From NCBI RefSeq assembly GCF_900102035.1, contig NZ_LT629689.1, positions 744,001 through 808,000 on the forward strand: 64,000 bases of DNA, given 5' to 3'. Made by a program: the position numbers and the translations under genes. Position 1 is the stretch's first letter, and each line of letters starts with the position of its first letter. The notes under the pieces were generated by a model. That model did not search any database and was not told the origin of the DNA. It saw only the letters and a program-made list of their open reading frames with translations. This DNA is from Pseudomonas extremaustralis. Lineage in GTDB: Bacteria; Pseudomonadota; Gammaproteobacteria; Pseudomonadales; Pseudomonadaceae. Positions 51,851 through 61,401 of this stretch are shown piece after piece.

Positions 51851-52777
51851 ATGAGCAACCCCGTTGCCCCCGAGCCCCTGGTTCGTCTGCTGGGCCTGTG
51901 CAAGACCTTTGGTGCGCAATGCGCGCTGGATCAGGTCAGTCTGGATATTTATCCGGGCGAGGGCGTGGCGTTGCTGGGGGCCAACGGTGCAGGCAAGTCG
52001 ACGTTGGTGAGAATCCTCAGCGGCGCCCTAGCGGCGGATGCCGGGGAGCTCTGGGTCGATGGGCAGCGCCAACGCTTCACTTCGCCATTGTCGGCGCGGC
52101 GGGTCGGCATTGTGGCGGTGCATCAGAGCCTCGACGATGCCATCGCCCCGGGCCTGAGTGTGGCCGAGAACCTGTTGCTCGATGAGCTTGGCCAGCCCGA
52201 CGCCGATTTTCTGCTCAACCGCAAAAGCCTGTTGCACCGCGCCGAAGCCATTGCCGCCGGGCTCGGCCTGGACTTGCCGTTGCAATACCCAGTCGAGCGC
52301 CTGGGCCGCGCCGACCGCCAATTGCTGGTGCTGGCCCGTGCGTTCGCGCTGCAACCCAGGCTGCTGATCCTCGACGAACCCACCGCCGCCTTGCCTGAAG
52401 CCGATGCCGAACGTCTGCTCGGCCTGATCGACAGTCAGCGCGCGCGCGGGGTGGCGATTCTGTACATTTCCCAGCGCCTGTCCGATCTGCAACGGGTCAC
52501 CAACCGCGCCATCGTCCTGCAAGACGGTCGGCTCACCGGCGATCTCAATACCCGCCACTTGCCGAGCGCGGCCTACACCCTGTTCGGCGATATCGCCGAA
52601 AACCCGTCGGTCGCCCCGGACCAAGCCTTGCCGGTACCCTTCCTGGAGCGCTTTACTCGCGCCGGGTTCATTCGCAATCGTGCCGAGGGGCGGGCGGTGC
52701 AGGCGCAGGTGGCGGGGCTGGGCAGCAGCGTGGCGCCGGCCGACGTGCTGCCCTCTGGCAAAACCGAGCGCACCTGA
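51851..52777 (+). CDS. Orphan sugar-type ABC ATPase, half length
   Basis: The 308-residue protein corresponds to the first ATPase domain of RbsA/XylG-type sugar ABC proteins, which are normally about 500 residues with two domains. Walker A is GANGAGKST and Walker B LLILDEPTAALPEAD. The signature is degenerate (LGRADRQL for LSVGQQQ). Residues from about 235 show no second domain. No permease or binding protein is nearby. It is either a truncated remnant or a reassigned protein. It converges with the ArnT-like gene 7 bp away. Confidence 0.7.
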   Translation: MSNPVAPEPLVRLLGLCKTFGAQCALDQVSLDIYPGEGVALLGANGAGKSTLVRILSGALAADAGELWVDGQRQRFTSPLSARRVGIVAVHQSLDDAIAPGLSVAENLLLDELGQPDADFLLNRKSLLHRAEAIAAGLGLDLPLQYPVERLGRADRQLLVLARAFALQPRLLILDEPTAALPEADAERLLGLIDSQRARGVAILYISQRLSDLQRVTNRAIVLQDGRLTGDLNTRHLPSAAYTLFGDIAENPSVAPDQALPVPFLERFTRAGFIRNRAEGRAVQAQVAGLGSSVAPADVLPSGKTERT

Positions 52778-52784
52778 GGCGCGA

Positions 52785-54308
52785 TCAGCGCGGTGAGGCC
52801 GGGATGAACGCCACACTGCCTTCCTCACGCGGCTTGAACAGCCGCTCGCCGTTGTCCGGCTGGGTGCTGATCAACTGATGATCCGCCCCCAGGTAGGCCA
52901 ATGGCGTCGGGTCGTCCTTGGAGAACGGCGCGACGATAATCGTGCGCTGCGGGTCGAAGTGTTGGCCGCTGGTGGTGTCCAGCCAGGCCATGAACGCGGC
53001 GCTGTCGCCCTGGCGCGGGAAGTCCTGGGTCTGGGCGACGTAGTAGAACGGCGGGCCGCCATTCTGCAGGTACATGGGCAGTTTGTTGTCGACTTCCACC
53101 AGCACCATCTGCCATTGGTTCCAGGGCGCGATTTTGACCGCTTGGGCCTGCACGTCCTGGGCGAAGCGGGTCACGCCGCCGTTGCCGTTGGACCAGGGAT
53201 AGGCCACGCCGAGGATCAGCAGCAACAGCGCGGCGGTGAAGGCAAAACCTTTCTGCCAGCGCGGCCCGCTGGCGGTTTTGTTCGCCAGCCGTTCGCTCAG
53301 CCACCACGCGCCCAACAACTGCGCGAACGGCACCAGTGGCAACACGTAGTAGCTGCGCCGGCTGCCACTGGCGGTAAAGAACACAAACAACAGGCCCAGG
53401 CCCCATACCAGCCAGCGCACATTGGGCGGCGTCTGGCGCCAGTGCCGCACCGCCAGCCACAGGCCGAGCAGCCAGCACGGTACCCAGGGCAGGGTGTAGG
53501 CCGGCAAGTAGATGAGGTAGGTGTAGATCGGGCCCATGTGGTCGAACGGGTCGAAGAAGCGCACCACGTTTTCCCGGAACACCAGGGCCAGGCCGCTCTC
53601 GCCATAGGTCGGTGCGCCGTACACGTGGGACAGCACGAACGGCGTGGCATACACCGCCGCGGCGATCAGCAGCGCCAGCAGCAGGCGCAGGTTGAGGTGA
53701 CGTTTGTAGCGTTGTTCGCTGAGTACATGCGGCAGCAGCACTAGGCCGGGCAGCACGAAGCCGATCAGGCCCTTGAGCAGGGACGTCAGCGCCAGTATCA
53801 GGAAAAACACCGTGTAGCGTCCCAACCGCGTGTCATCCGGCCCGCGCCAGTACCACCACACGGCTGCCAGCACGCCGCATACGGTGAGCACGTCGGCCGT
53901 GGCCACTCGCGCCCAGAACAGAAAGTAGAAGGTGGTGGCGAGCATCCAGCCGGCGATCAACCCCGTGCCCTTGGCGAACAGGCGTTCGCCGATCAGGTAC
54001 ACCAGCCACACGCTCAGCCAGGCGCCGATCACCGATGGCAGGCGCAACGACCAGGGACCGAGGCCGCCCATCAGGTGGGAAAAACCGGTGATCAGCCAGT
54101 AGGAGGGCAGGGGTTTGTCGTAGTACGGCACGCCCTTGAGGTACGGGTCGAAATAGTCGCCGCTTTGCAGCATCTGCAAGGCGATGTTCGCCCAGCGGGT
54201 TTCCGGGCCCCACAGGTCGCGGGCGCCGAGGCCAGTGAGCAGCAACAAGGCCGAGACGCCCAGCAAGAGCAGCAGGGCGCCGCGCTCGGTCCTGAAAAAT
54301 CGAAGCAT
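52785..54308 (-). CDS. ArnT-like (PMT/GT83 family) membrane glycosyltransferase
   Basis: The 507-residue protein has about twelve membrane segments. The first periplasmic loop reads ARDLWGPETRWANIALQML with the acidic residue pair typical of PMT enzymes, then YYDKPLPSYWL. It is related to, but shorter than, the ArnT encoded upstream and overlaps its stop by 3 bp (TGATG). It probably moves a lipid-linked sugar onto lipid A or another envelope acceptor. A fragment of a close relative lies at 47327-47410. Confidence 0.8.
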   Translation of the reverse strand: MLRFFRTERGALLLLLGVSALLLLTGLGARDLWGPETRWANIALQMLQSGDYFDPYLKGVPYYDKPLPSYWLITGFSHLMGGLGPWSLRLPSVIGAWLSVWLVYLIGERLFAKGTGLIAGWMLATTFYFLFWARVATADVLTVCGVLAAVWWYWRGPDDTRLGRYTVFFLILALTSLLKGLIGFVLPGLVLLPHVLSEQRYKRHLNLRLLLALLIAAAVYATPFVLSHVYGAPTYGESGLALVFRENVVRFFDPFDHMGPIYTYLIYLPAYTLPWVPCWLLGLWLAVRHWRQTPPNVRWLVWGLGLLFVFFTASGSRRSYYVLPLVPFAQLLGAWWLSERLANKTASGPRWQKGFAFTAALLLLILGVAYPWSNGNGGVTRFAQDVQAQAVKIAPWNQWQMVLVEVDNKLPMYLQNGGPPFYYVAQTQDFPRQGDSAAFMAWLDTTSGQHFDPQRTIIVAPFSKDDPTPLAYLGADHQLISTQPDNGERLFKPREEGSVAFIPASPR

Positions 54309-55963
54309 CAAGGCACCTGTGGGTAGAGGATGAGTTCCAGATGGCCCTTGGCATAGCGTTTGCCACCCAGCGGCAGTTGCCCGGCCTCGCGCATTTCACT
54401 GGTGCTGGCGACCTGCAGTAGCACGCCGACCGGACCGTGGCGGCGTGCTTCGTCGAGCCAGGCCTGGACCTGGTCCAATTCCACTTTGCGATGCACGGAA
54501 CCGGCGTATTGCAGGCCGTATTGCAGTTCGCCCTCGGTGTTATACAGCGTCACGTCCGGGCGCTTCAGACGCCAGGCCAGGGCGCTGGCGTTATCCAGGG
54601 TATTGCTCAGCAGCGCTTGGGTTTGCTGCAGTTCATCCAGGTGCTCCAGCACAAACTGGTCGGGCATTTCGTTGTCCGTGACCTGCGCCGGCATGCTGGC
54701 CGGCAGCAGGATCACCAGCACGCCGATGCCCAGCGCCGGCATGGCCCACAGCGTCAGCGGGCGCACGGCTTGCAGCAGGTGGGCGAGCACCCACACCAGC
54801 AGCACGATAAAGGCCAGGGACAGGCTGAACATCTCGGCATGGCTGTGGCCGTACAGCGGTCTGGCGACTTGCAGGTAGATCAGGCCGACCATGGCGGCCA
54901 GGCCGATCACCGCATTGATCACGCCATTGAGGCACAGGGCGCGGGCTTTGCCGCGGTTGAGCAGGTCGACCAGGGTGTGCCCCATCAACAAGGCCAGGGG
55001 CAGCAGGCACGGCATGATGTAGGTCGGCAGTTTGCCGTTGCTCAGGCTGAAGAACCCCAGCGGCAGTAGCAGCCACAGGGTCAGGAAGCCGATCGACGGC
55101 TGGCGTTTTTGCTTCCAGGCCTGTTGCAGCGTATTGGGCAGCAGCGCGGCCCAGGGCAGGCAGGACACGACCAGAATCGGCAGGAAAAACCACCACGGCC
55201 GCACGTGTTGCGCGTTGTCGGCGCTGAAGCGGCGAATGTGTTCGTTCCAGAAGAAAAAGCGCCAGAAGTCCGGTTCCTGCAGATGGATCGCCATGACCCA
55301 CGGCAGGCACACCAGCGCGGCCACCCCCACCGCCAGCGGGCCGTACAGCAGCAACTCCCCCAGGCGCCGTTGCCAGAGCATGTACGGCACGGCAATCAGC
55401 ACCGGCAATGCCCAGGCCAGAAAGCCCTTGGTCATGAACCCCATGGCGCAGGCCAGGCCCAGCACGGCCCAGGCGATCAGACGGTGGCGCGTGGTGGTGG
55501 TGTCGAGGGCGAACCACAGGGCCACCAGGCTGAGGTTGACCCACAGGGTGAATTGCGGATCGAGGTTGGAATACCCGGCTTGCCCGGCCACCAGGCCAAA
55601 GCTCAGGTAGAGCAGGGCGCAGGCGAAACTTTTGCGTGGGTCGTTCCACATCCGACGGGCAATCAGGTAGGCCAGCAATACGCTCAAACCGGTGGTCAGG
55701 GCCGAAGCGATGCGCACGCCGAACAGGTTCTGGCCAAACACCGCCTGGCCCAGGGCGATCAGCCAATAGCCGCCGGCCGGTTTTTCGAAATAGCGGATGC
55801 CCATGAAGTGCGGCGTCACCCAGTTGCCGCTCAGCAGCATCTCTTGGCTGATCTGGGCGTAACGGGTCTCGTCCGGGGTCCATAAGCCGTGCAGGCCCAG
55901 GGGCAGCAGATAAAACGCGACAAAGGCGAGTAATAAAATCGGCAGGGGTTTTAATCGGGTCAT
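54308..55963 (-). CDS. arnT: Lipid A 4-amino-4-deoxy-L-arabinose transferase
   Basis: The 551-residue protein matches ArnT in length and landmarks: [20 protein letters not shown] in loop 1, [11 protein letters not shown], and a C-terminal soluble periplasmic part. It transfers L-Ara4N from undecaprenyl phosphate to lipid A, lowering its negative charge and giving polymyxin resistance. AAGGAG precedes the ATG. The sugar-making genes arnBCADEF are not in this window, so it must be supplied from elsewhere. It lies downstream of a histidine-phosphatase gene and is coupled to an ArnT-like gene. Confidence 0.88.
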   Translation of the reverse strand: MTRLKPLPILLLAFVAFYLLPLGLHGLWTPDETRYAQISQEMLLSGNWVTPHFMGIRYFEKPAGGYWLIALGQAVFGQNLFGVRIASALTTGLSVLLAYLIARRMWNDPRKSFACALLYLSFGLVAGQAGYSNLDPQFTLWVNLSLVALWFALDTTTTRHRLIAWAVLGLACAMGFMTKGFLAWALPVLIAVPYMLWQRRLGELLLYGPLAVGVAALVCLPWVMAIHLQEPDFWRFFFWNEHIRRFSADNAQHVRPWWFFLPILVVSCLPWAALLPNTLQQAWKQKRQPSIGFLTLWLLLPLGFFSLSNGKLPTYIMPCLLPLALLMGHTLVDLLNRGKARALCLNGVINAVIGLAAMVGLIYLQVARPLYGHSHAEMFSLSLAFIVLLVWVLAHLLQAVRPLTLWAMPALGIGVLVILLPASMPAQVTDNEMPDQFVLEHLDELQQTQALLSNTLDNASALAWRLKRPDVTLYNTEGELQYGLQYAGSVHRKVELDQVQAWLDEARRHGPVGVLLQVASTSEMREAGQLPLGGKRYAKGHLELILYPQVP

Positions 55964-56152
55964 GACAACGTCGCTCCTTGACGTTTAATTGCGCAATGTT
56001 GAAGTAGTGAAGTAATAGCGGAATATGTCACAGCGGTCACTAAATAACAGGAAGTATTCATGACGTCCTTAAATGAAAGGGCGCAACTAAACATGCCAGA
56101 ACAGGCCTGTCTTTTTGCTGAACATTAATTGCGGAGGCTGGTGCTAGAGCCT

Positions 56153-56854
56153 TTAGCGTTGTTTTAACGCATTCGGCCAGTCTGCGCTTTTCACAATGCC
56201 CAGGGCCTTGAATTTACCGTTGGGCAAGACCTGCACGAACAGCGAACTGCCGTACTCGGAGAACTTCGCATGGGGGTAGCCCAGGACTTTTTCGAAGTCG
56301 CCGATGCAGCCGCTGTGGGTGATGAAGACCAAGTTGCGCCCAGGCTGCTTGTGGCTGAGCAATTCTTCGCCCATGGCCGCGCCGCAGACTGCATCTTCGC
56401 TGGCGGTCAGCTCGGTTTTGCCGAACATGAAACGCGCGGTCTGGGCCGTGCGAATGGCGGGGCTTGCGAGGGTGTCGGTGCCGTCCATGCCCAATGATTT
56501 AAAGGCTTTGCCGAGGTTTTCCGCATGTTGGCTGCCGTTGACCGTCACACCTTCCGCCGGGCCCAGGCACGGGTTGGTGGAGCGATCGCAGCGCTCTTCA
56601 TGACGCACCAGCACGATCACGTCGCCGTCGCGCCATAGGGGCAGGACCTGGGACGTCATCAGGCGATTGCCCACACCCAGGTCACGGGGAGATCCCGGCC
56701 ATAGCAGGCTGGCAGTGAGCAACAGACCGATCACGGCGATGCCCAGCCACAACGGTTTCACGCGCTTGGTCATGGCCCGCAGCGAACGCGGCTTGGTCAG
56801 GGTCAGGTCGATCACTTTCTTCACCATAGGCACTGTTGGCAGTGTTGTTTTCAT
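56153..56854 (-). CDS. Histidine phosphatase family protein (Ais/PmrG-like), membrane-anchored
   Basis: The protein (233 residues from ATG 56854) has an N-terminal membrane anchor (PLWLGIAVIGLLLTASLLW) and a phosphoglycerate-mutase-like domain with VLVRHEERCD and ITHSGCIGDF providing the two catalytic histidines. Ais/PmrG removes phosphate from LPS core heptose and belongs to the PmrA regulon, which fits the neighbouring arnT. The start is unsure: GTG 56902, ATG 56854 and ATG 56827 all lack strong ribosome-binding sites. Confidence 0.72.
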   Translation of the reverse strand: MKTTLPTVPMVKKVIDLTLTKPRSLRAMTKRVKPLWLGIAVIGLLLTASLLWPGSPRDLGVGNRLMTSQVLPLWRDGDVIVLVRHEERCDRSTNPCLGPAEGVTVNGSQHAENLGKAFKSLGMDGTDTLASPAIRTAQTARFMFGKTELTASEDAVCGAAMGEELLSHKQPGRNLVFITHSGCIGDFEKVLGYPHAKFSEYGSSLFVQVLPNGKFKALGIVKSADWPNALKQR

Positions 56855-57100
56855 TAGGCGCAACGTATTGGCGAATGCCCGTAGCCAAAAAGAAACTGTC
56901 ACAGGGCTGCTGTCTTTTCGCTGAACAGGGTGCCGTTAAAAGTGGGTGGGCGTGGCAACTAACAAGTTGTCGATGGGTCACGCTTGGCCGGCAATTTAAA
57001 GTGGCGTGAGTCGGTGCGCGGTGAAATGCATGTGAAAAATTTGCATGGCCTTGATCCGCAGCCGTTATTCTCGATGGCCGGCCATCGAACGAGCGTTCCC

Positions 57101-57769
57101 ATGCTGCAGGTGCAAGGTGTCTTCAAAAGCTACACGACCCCCCAGGGCCCATTGGCGGTGTTGGCCGGGGTCGACCTCCATCTGGCGGCGCGCAGTAGCT
57201 TGGCCTTGATGGGCGAGTCGGGCAGCGGCAAGAGCACGCTCATGCACCTGGTGGCGGGGCTCGACCGGGTGGATGACGGCAGCATCCAGGTCGGCGAGCG
57301 GCGTCTCGACCGCATGAGCGAAGCGCAACTGGCCCACTGGCGGCGTACCGAGATCGGCCTGGTGTTCCAGCAGTTCAATCTGATCGGCAGCTTGCGCGTC
57401 GACGACAACCTGGCCTTCCAGGCGCGGCTGGCGGGGCGCTTCGATGCCCGATGGCAGGCGCAACTGGTGGAACGCCTGGGTCTTGGGGACTTGCTCAAGC
57501 GTTACCCGGAACAACTTTCCGGCGGCCAGCAGCAACGGGTGGCGGTGGGGCGCGCGCTGGCCTCGCGCCCAGGCTTGCTGCTGGCCGACGAGCCCACCGG
57601 CAACCTCGACGAAGCCACCAGCGACGAGGTGCTGCAATTGATGCTGGACCTGTTGCGCGACACCCCCACAAGCCTGTTGATGGTTACCCACAGCCCACGC
57701 ATCGCCGCGCGTCTGGACCGCCAGGTGGTGCTGCATCGCGGTCGCGTGCTGCCTGCGGACGCGCGCTGA
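57101..57769 (+). CDS. ABC transporter ATP-binding protein, LolD/MacB type
   Basis: The 222-residue ATPase has Walker [25 protein letters not shown] and LLADEPTGNLDE, the last typical of LolD/MacB/FtsE proteins. The N-terminal extension back to 56984 looks unlikely. It is followed 1 bp later by a large FtsX-type permease, then by an AttH-like lipoprotein. This layout matches the att-type (AttEFGH-like) export systems with a mechanotransmission permease. Confidence 0.85.
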   Translation: MLQVQGVFKSYTTPQGPLAVLAGVDLHLAARSSLALMGESGSGKSTLMHLVAGLDRVDDGSIQVGERRLDRMSEAQLAHWRRTEIGLVFQQFNLIGSLRVDDNLAFQARLAGRFDARWQAQLVERLGLGDLLKRYPEQLSGGQQQRVAVGRALASRPGLLLADEPTGNLDEATSDEVLQLMLDLLRDTPTSLLMVTHSPRIAARLDRQVVLHRGRVLPADAR

Positions 57770-57770
57770 G

Positions 57771-60233
57771 ATGGCGGTGTTTATGTGGACACTGCGCGCG
57801 CTGCTCAGTCATTGGCGGCGGCACCCCGTGCAGTTTTTCAGCGTGCTCACTGGGCTGTGGCTCGCCACCGCGCTGTTGACCGGGGTGCAGGCGCTCAACA
57901 GCCAGGCGCGTGACAGCTATGCGCGCGCCAGCCAATTGATCGGCGGCGAACCCCAGGCCAGCCTCAGTGCGCCGGACGGTGCCGGTTTCCCCCAGGCGCT
58001 GTTCGCCCAGTTGCGCCGTGCCGGGTGGCCGGTGTCGCCGGTGGTCCAGGGGCGGCTGCAACTCCAGGGGCATGAGGATGTGCGCCTGCAATTGATGGGC
58101 ATCGACCCGGTGTCGTTGCCCGGCAGCGGCGCGGTGGCCGGGCAACGCTTGAGCCAGGCGCAAATGCTCGCCTTCTTTGCGCCGCCGGGGCGTACCTGGA
58201 TCGCCCCGCAGACCTTGCAGGCCCTGGGGCTGCACGCAGGCGAGCAACCGCTGACGCTGAGTGGGCAGCGCCTGCCGCCCTTGCAGGTGCAGGCCGACAT
58301 GGCGCCCGGCCTGCTGCTCACCGACATCGGCTTCGCCCAGCCGCTGTTGGCGATGCCCGGCCAACTGTCGCGCCTGCTGGTGGACAAGGCCTTCGCCGCC
58401 AGCCATCCCACGCCGCCGGCCGCACTGCAACTCAAGCTGGGTGAGGACAACAACCTCGCACGCCTGACCGAGAGCTTTCACCTGAACCTCGACGCGCTGG
58501 GCTTTTTGTCCTTTGTGGTGGGCTTGTTCATCGTGCACGCCGCCATCGGCCTGGCCCTGGAGCAACGGCGCGGGCTGCTGCGTACCTTGCGTGCCTGCGG
58601 GGTCAGTGCGCGGATGTTGATCCTCGGCCTGGGTGTCGAACTGGGGGTGTTGTCGGTGCTGGGCGGCGTGCTGGGCGTCGCCAGCGGTTACCTGCTGGCC
58701 AGCCTGCTGCTGCCGGATGTGGCCGCCAGCCTGCGCGGCCTGTATGGCACCGAGGTGTCGGGGCAATTGAACCTGAGCCCGTGGTGGTGGCTGGCGGGGC
58801 TGGGCTTGAGCCTGCTCGGTGCGTTGCTGGCCGGCGCCGGCAGCCTGTGGCGGGCGGCACGTTTGCCGTTGCTGGCACTGGCCAACGCCCAGGCCTGGCA
58901 GGAGGCCCATGGACGCTGGTTGCGGCGCCAGGGCTGGGTCGCGGCCACGGCGTTGCTGATCGCACTACTGGCGCTGTGGCAGGGCGACAGTCTGGCCGCC
59001 GGCTTTGTGCTGATGGCCGCGTTGCTGCTCGGCGCCGCCCTCGGTTTGCCGGTGCTGCTCAACGGCCTGTTGACGATGGTGCTGGGGCGCAGTCGTTCGG
59101 TGCTGGGTCAATGGTTTCTCGCCGACTGCCGCCAGCAACTGCCGGCCCTGAGCCTGGCCCTGATGGCGCTGCTATTGGCCCTGGCCGCCAATATCGGCGC
59201 GGGCTCGATGACCTCGGGCTTTCGTCACACCTTCTCGAACTGGCTGGAACAGCGGCTGACCGCCGAGCTGTACCTCAACCCGCAAACCCCGGCCCAGGCG
59301 CAACAACTCAATACCTGGCTGATGCAACAACCGTTGGTGCAGACGGTGCTGCCCACCTGGCAGGTCGCCGTGCAGTTGCAGGGCTGGCCGGCGGATCTGT
59401 TTGGCGTGGTCGACGACCCGACCTATCGCCAGCACTGGCCGTTGCTCGACGCCGCCAGCACGCCGTGGGACCGCTTGCAGCAAGACGACACGCTGATGCT
59501 CAGTGAGCAACTGGCGCGGCGGCTGGCGGTGCAGCTCGGCGATACGGTGAGCATTCCCACGCCGCAAGGGCAGTGGACCCCCACGGTGGTGGGTATCTAC
59601 GCCGATTACGGCAACCCCAAGGGCCACATCCTGGTCAACGCCGCGCACCTGCTGGCCCATTGGCCGACGCTGACGCCGGCGCGCTTCAACCTGCGGGTGT
59701 CGCCGGAGAAGGTCGCGCCGCTGGTGCATGAGGTGCAGCGCGCGTTTGCCCTGGACGACAGCCGTATCGTCGATCAGCAGCAGCTCAAAGGCTGGTCGAG
59801 CCAAGTGTTCGAACGCACCTTCGCCGCGACCGCCGCCCTCAACAGCCTGACCCTGGGAGTGGCCGGCGTGGCGCTGTTCATCAGCCTGCTGACCCAGAGC
59901 CAAAGCCGCCTGGGCCAACTCGCACCGCTGTGGGCATTGGGGGTGACGCGCCGCCAATTGATGCTGCTGAACCTGGGCCAGACCTGGTTGCTGGCGGTGC
60001 TCACCTTGATCCTGGCGTTGCCGCTGGGCCTGCTGTTGGCGTGGTGCCTGGACGCGGTGATCAATGTGCAGGCCTTTGGCTGGCGCCTGCCGTTGCAGAT
60101 ATTCCCCTGGCAGTTGGCGCAATTGCTCGGCCTGGCGCTGCTGGCCACGCTCCTGGCCTCGGCCTGGCCGTTGTGGCAGTTGTATCGCAGCCGTCCGGCC
60201 GACCTGTTGAGGACATTTGCCCATGAAGCGTAA
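57771..60233 (+). CDS. FtsX-like ABC permease, large two-domain form
   Basis: The 820-residue protein has an N-terminal membrane helix (residues about 17-37), a large periplasmic domain, a block of helices (about 245-460), a second periplasmic domain (about 490-670) and three final helices carrying the FtsX/MacB_PCD motif (VAGVALFISLLTQSQSRLGQ, GVTRRQLMLLNLGQTWLLAV). It is a fused double permease of the type IV ABC class. It probably extracts a lipid or lipoprotein from the inner membrane. It overlaps the lipoprotein gene by 11 bp. Confidence 0.85.
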   Translation: MAVFMWTLRALLSHWRRHPVQFFSVLTGLWLATALLTGVQALNSQARDSYARASQLIGGEPQASLSAPDGAGFPQALFAQLRRAGWPVSPVVQGRLQLQGHEDVRLQLMGIDPVSLPGSGAVAGQRLSQAQMLAFFAPPGRTWIAPQTLQALGLHAGEQPLTLSGQRLPPLQVQADMAPGLLLTDIGFAQPLLAMPGQLSRLLVDKAFAASHPTPPAALQLKLGEDNNLARLTESFHLNLDALGFLSFVVGLFIVHAAIGLALEQRRGLLRTLRACGVSARMLILGLGVELGVLSVLGGVLGVASGYLLASLLLPDVAASLRGLYGTEVSGQLNLSPWWWLAGLGLSLLGALLAGAGSLWRAARLPLLALANAQAWQEAHGRWLRRQGWVAATALLIALLALWQGDSLAAGFVLMAALLLGAALGLPVLLNGLLTMVLGRSRSVLGQWFLADCRQQLPALSLALMALLLALAANIGAGSMTSGFRHTFSNWLEQRLTAELYLNPQTPAQAQQLNTWLMQQPLVQTVLPTWQVAVQLQGWPADLFGVVDDPTYRQHWPLLDAASTPWDRLQQDDTLMLSEQLARRLAVQLGDTVSIPTPQGQWTPTVVGIYADYGNPKGHILVNAAHLLAHWPTLTPARFNLRVSPEKVAPLVHEVQRAFALDDSRIVDQQQLKGWSSQVFERTFAATAALNSLTLGVAGVALFISLLTQSQSRLGQLAPLWALGVTRRQLMLLNLGQTWLLAVLTLILALPLGLLLAWCLDAVINVQAFGWRLPLQIFPWQLAQLLGLALLATLLASAWPLWQLYRSRPADLLRTFAHEA

Positions 60234-61287
60234 GGCGCTGCTGTGCGCGGTTTTGGTGTTATTGAGCGCGTGCGATGCGCCCCCCGCGCCGCCGGAAAGC
60301 TTCGCTGGCCTTGGCAGTGACGCGGCGGATTTTGCCCAGGTGGTGCCCGGAAAAGTCTTCAGCTTCCCCGAGGACCACGGCCCCCACGCGGGCTTTCGCA
60401 TCGAGTGGTGGTATGTCACCGCCAACCTCAAGGATGCCCAGGGCAATGCGTTCGGCGTGCAATGGACGCTGTTTCGCAACGCCCTCAAGGCCGGGCCGAG
60501 CCAGGCGGGCTGGCAAGACTCGACGATCTGGCTCGGCCACGCCGCCGTCACCTCCGCCACCCACCATTACGCCGCCGAACGTTACGCCCGTGGCGGCGTC
60601 GGCCAGGCCGGGGCCCAGGCGGCGCCCTTCGACGCCTGGATCGACGACTGGCGTTTCTCCACCCGCCCCGGCGCCGTGAGCCCCCTGGCGGATCTGCAAC
60701 TCAAGGCCAGCGCCGCGCAATTCGCCTACGACCTGCACTTGACCTCCAGCCGCCCGCTGGTGCTGCAGGGCGAGAACGGCTACAGCCGTAAATCCGACCA
60801 GGGCCAGGCGTCGTACTACTACAGCCAGCCCTTTTTCAGCGCCGAAGGCAGCCTCAGCATCGACGGCAAAACCTACCAGGTCAGCGGCCCCGCCTGGCTC
60901 GACCGCGAATGGAGCAGCCAACCCTTGAGCGCCAGCCAGACCGGCTGGGACTGGTTCTCCCTGCACCTGGACCGTGGCGAGCAGTTGATGCTGTTCCGGG
61001 TACGGCAAACCGACGGCAGGTCCTACCTGACCGGCACCTGGATCGACCGCGAGGGCCATACCCAGACCCTGCACAACGCCGATATCCAACTGGCGCCCGT
61101 ACGCACCACGGCCATCGATGGACGCAGCATTCCCACCCGCTGGTCGCTGAAAATTCCCGGCAAACAGCTGGATATCACCACCGAAGCGGTTAACCCGAAC
61201 GCCTGGATGAACCTGAGCATTCCGTACTGGGAAGGGCCGGTGCGGTTCGAGGGCGGGGTGGGGTACCTGGAGATGACTGGTTATTAG
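60223..61287 (+). CDS. AttH/lipocalin-like lipoprotein of the ABC operon
   Basis: The 354-residue protein has a lipoprotein signal with the lipobox LLSAC (Cys17) followed by Asp at +2, an inner-membrane retention signal in enteric bacteria. The rest is an AttH-type double lipocalin-like fold (carotenoid 1,2-hydratase-like) with RIEWWYVTANL and YSRKSDQGQASYYYSQPFFS. GAGGA lies 9 bp before ATG 60223. It is the last gene of the LolD/FtsX operon and probably a carrier or partner of that transporter. Confidence 0.83.
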   Translation: MKRKALLCAVLVLLSACDAPPAPPESFAGLGSDAADFAQVVPGKVFSFPEDHGPHAGFRIEWWYVTANLKDAQGNAFGVQWTLFRNALKAGPSQAGWQDSTIWLGHAAVTSATHHYAAERYARGGVGQAGAQAAPFDAWIDDWRFSTRPGAVSPLADLQLKASAAQFAYDLHLTSSRPLVLQGENGYSRKSDQGQASYYYSQPFFSAEGSLSIDGKTYQVSGPAWLDREWSSQPLSASQTGWDWFSLHLDRGEQLMLFRVRQTDGRSYLTGTWIDREGHTQTLHNADIQLAPVRTTAIDGRSIPTRWSLKIPGKQLDITTEAVNPNAWMNLSIPYWEGPVRFEGGVGYLEMTGY

Positions 61288-61312
61288 GCGAGGAAATTTC
61301 CTACAAAAAATA

Positions 61313-61328
61313 CTGGACATCCATACAG
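61313..61328. promoter_or_regulatory. LexA-box-like sequence upstream of the secreted protein gene
   Basis: CTGGACATCCATACAG has the CTG-N10-CAG frame and matches 12 of 16 positions of the LexA consensus CTGTATATATATACAG. It lies 74 bp before the ATG of the PPC-like protein. One half is weak, so this is a candidate only. Confidence 0.4.
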
Positions 61329-61401
61329 TTAATGACTAGATTCCATCTCAGGTGACCGGATGTCATCTGACCTTCAGTTTTTAACTATGGATGGATAAAA
61401 A

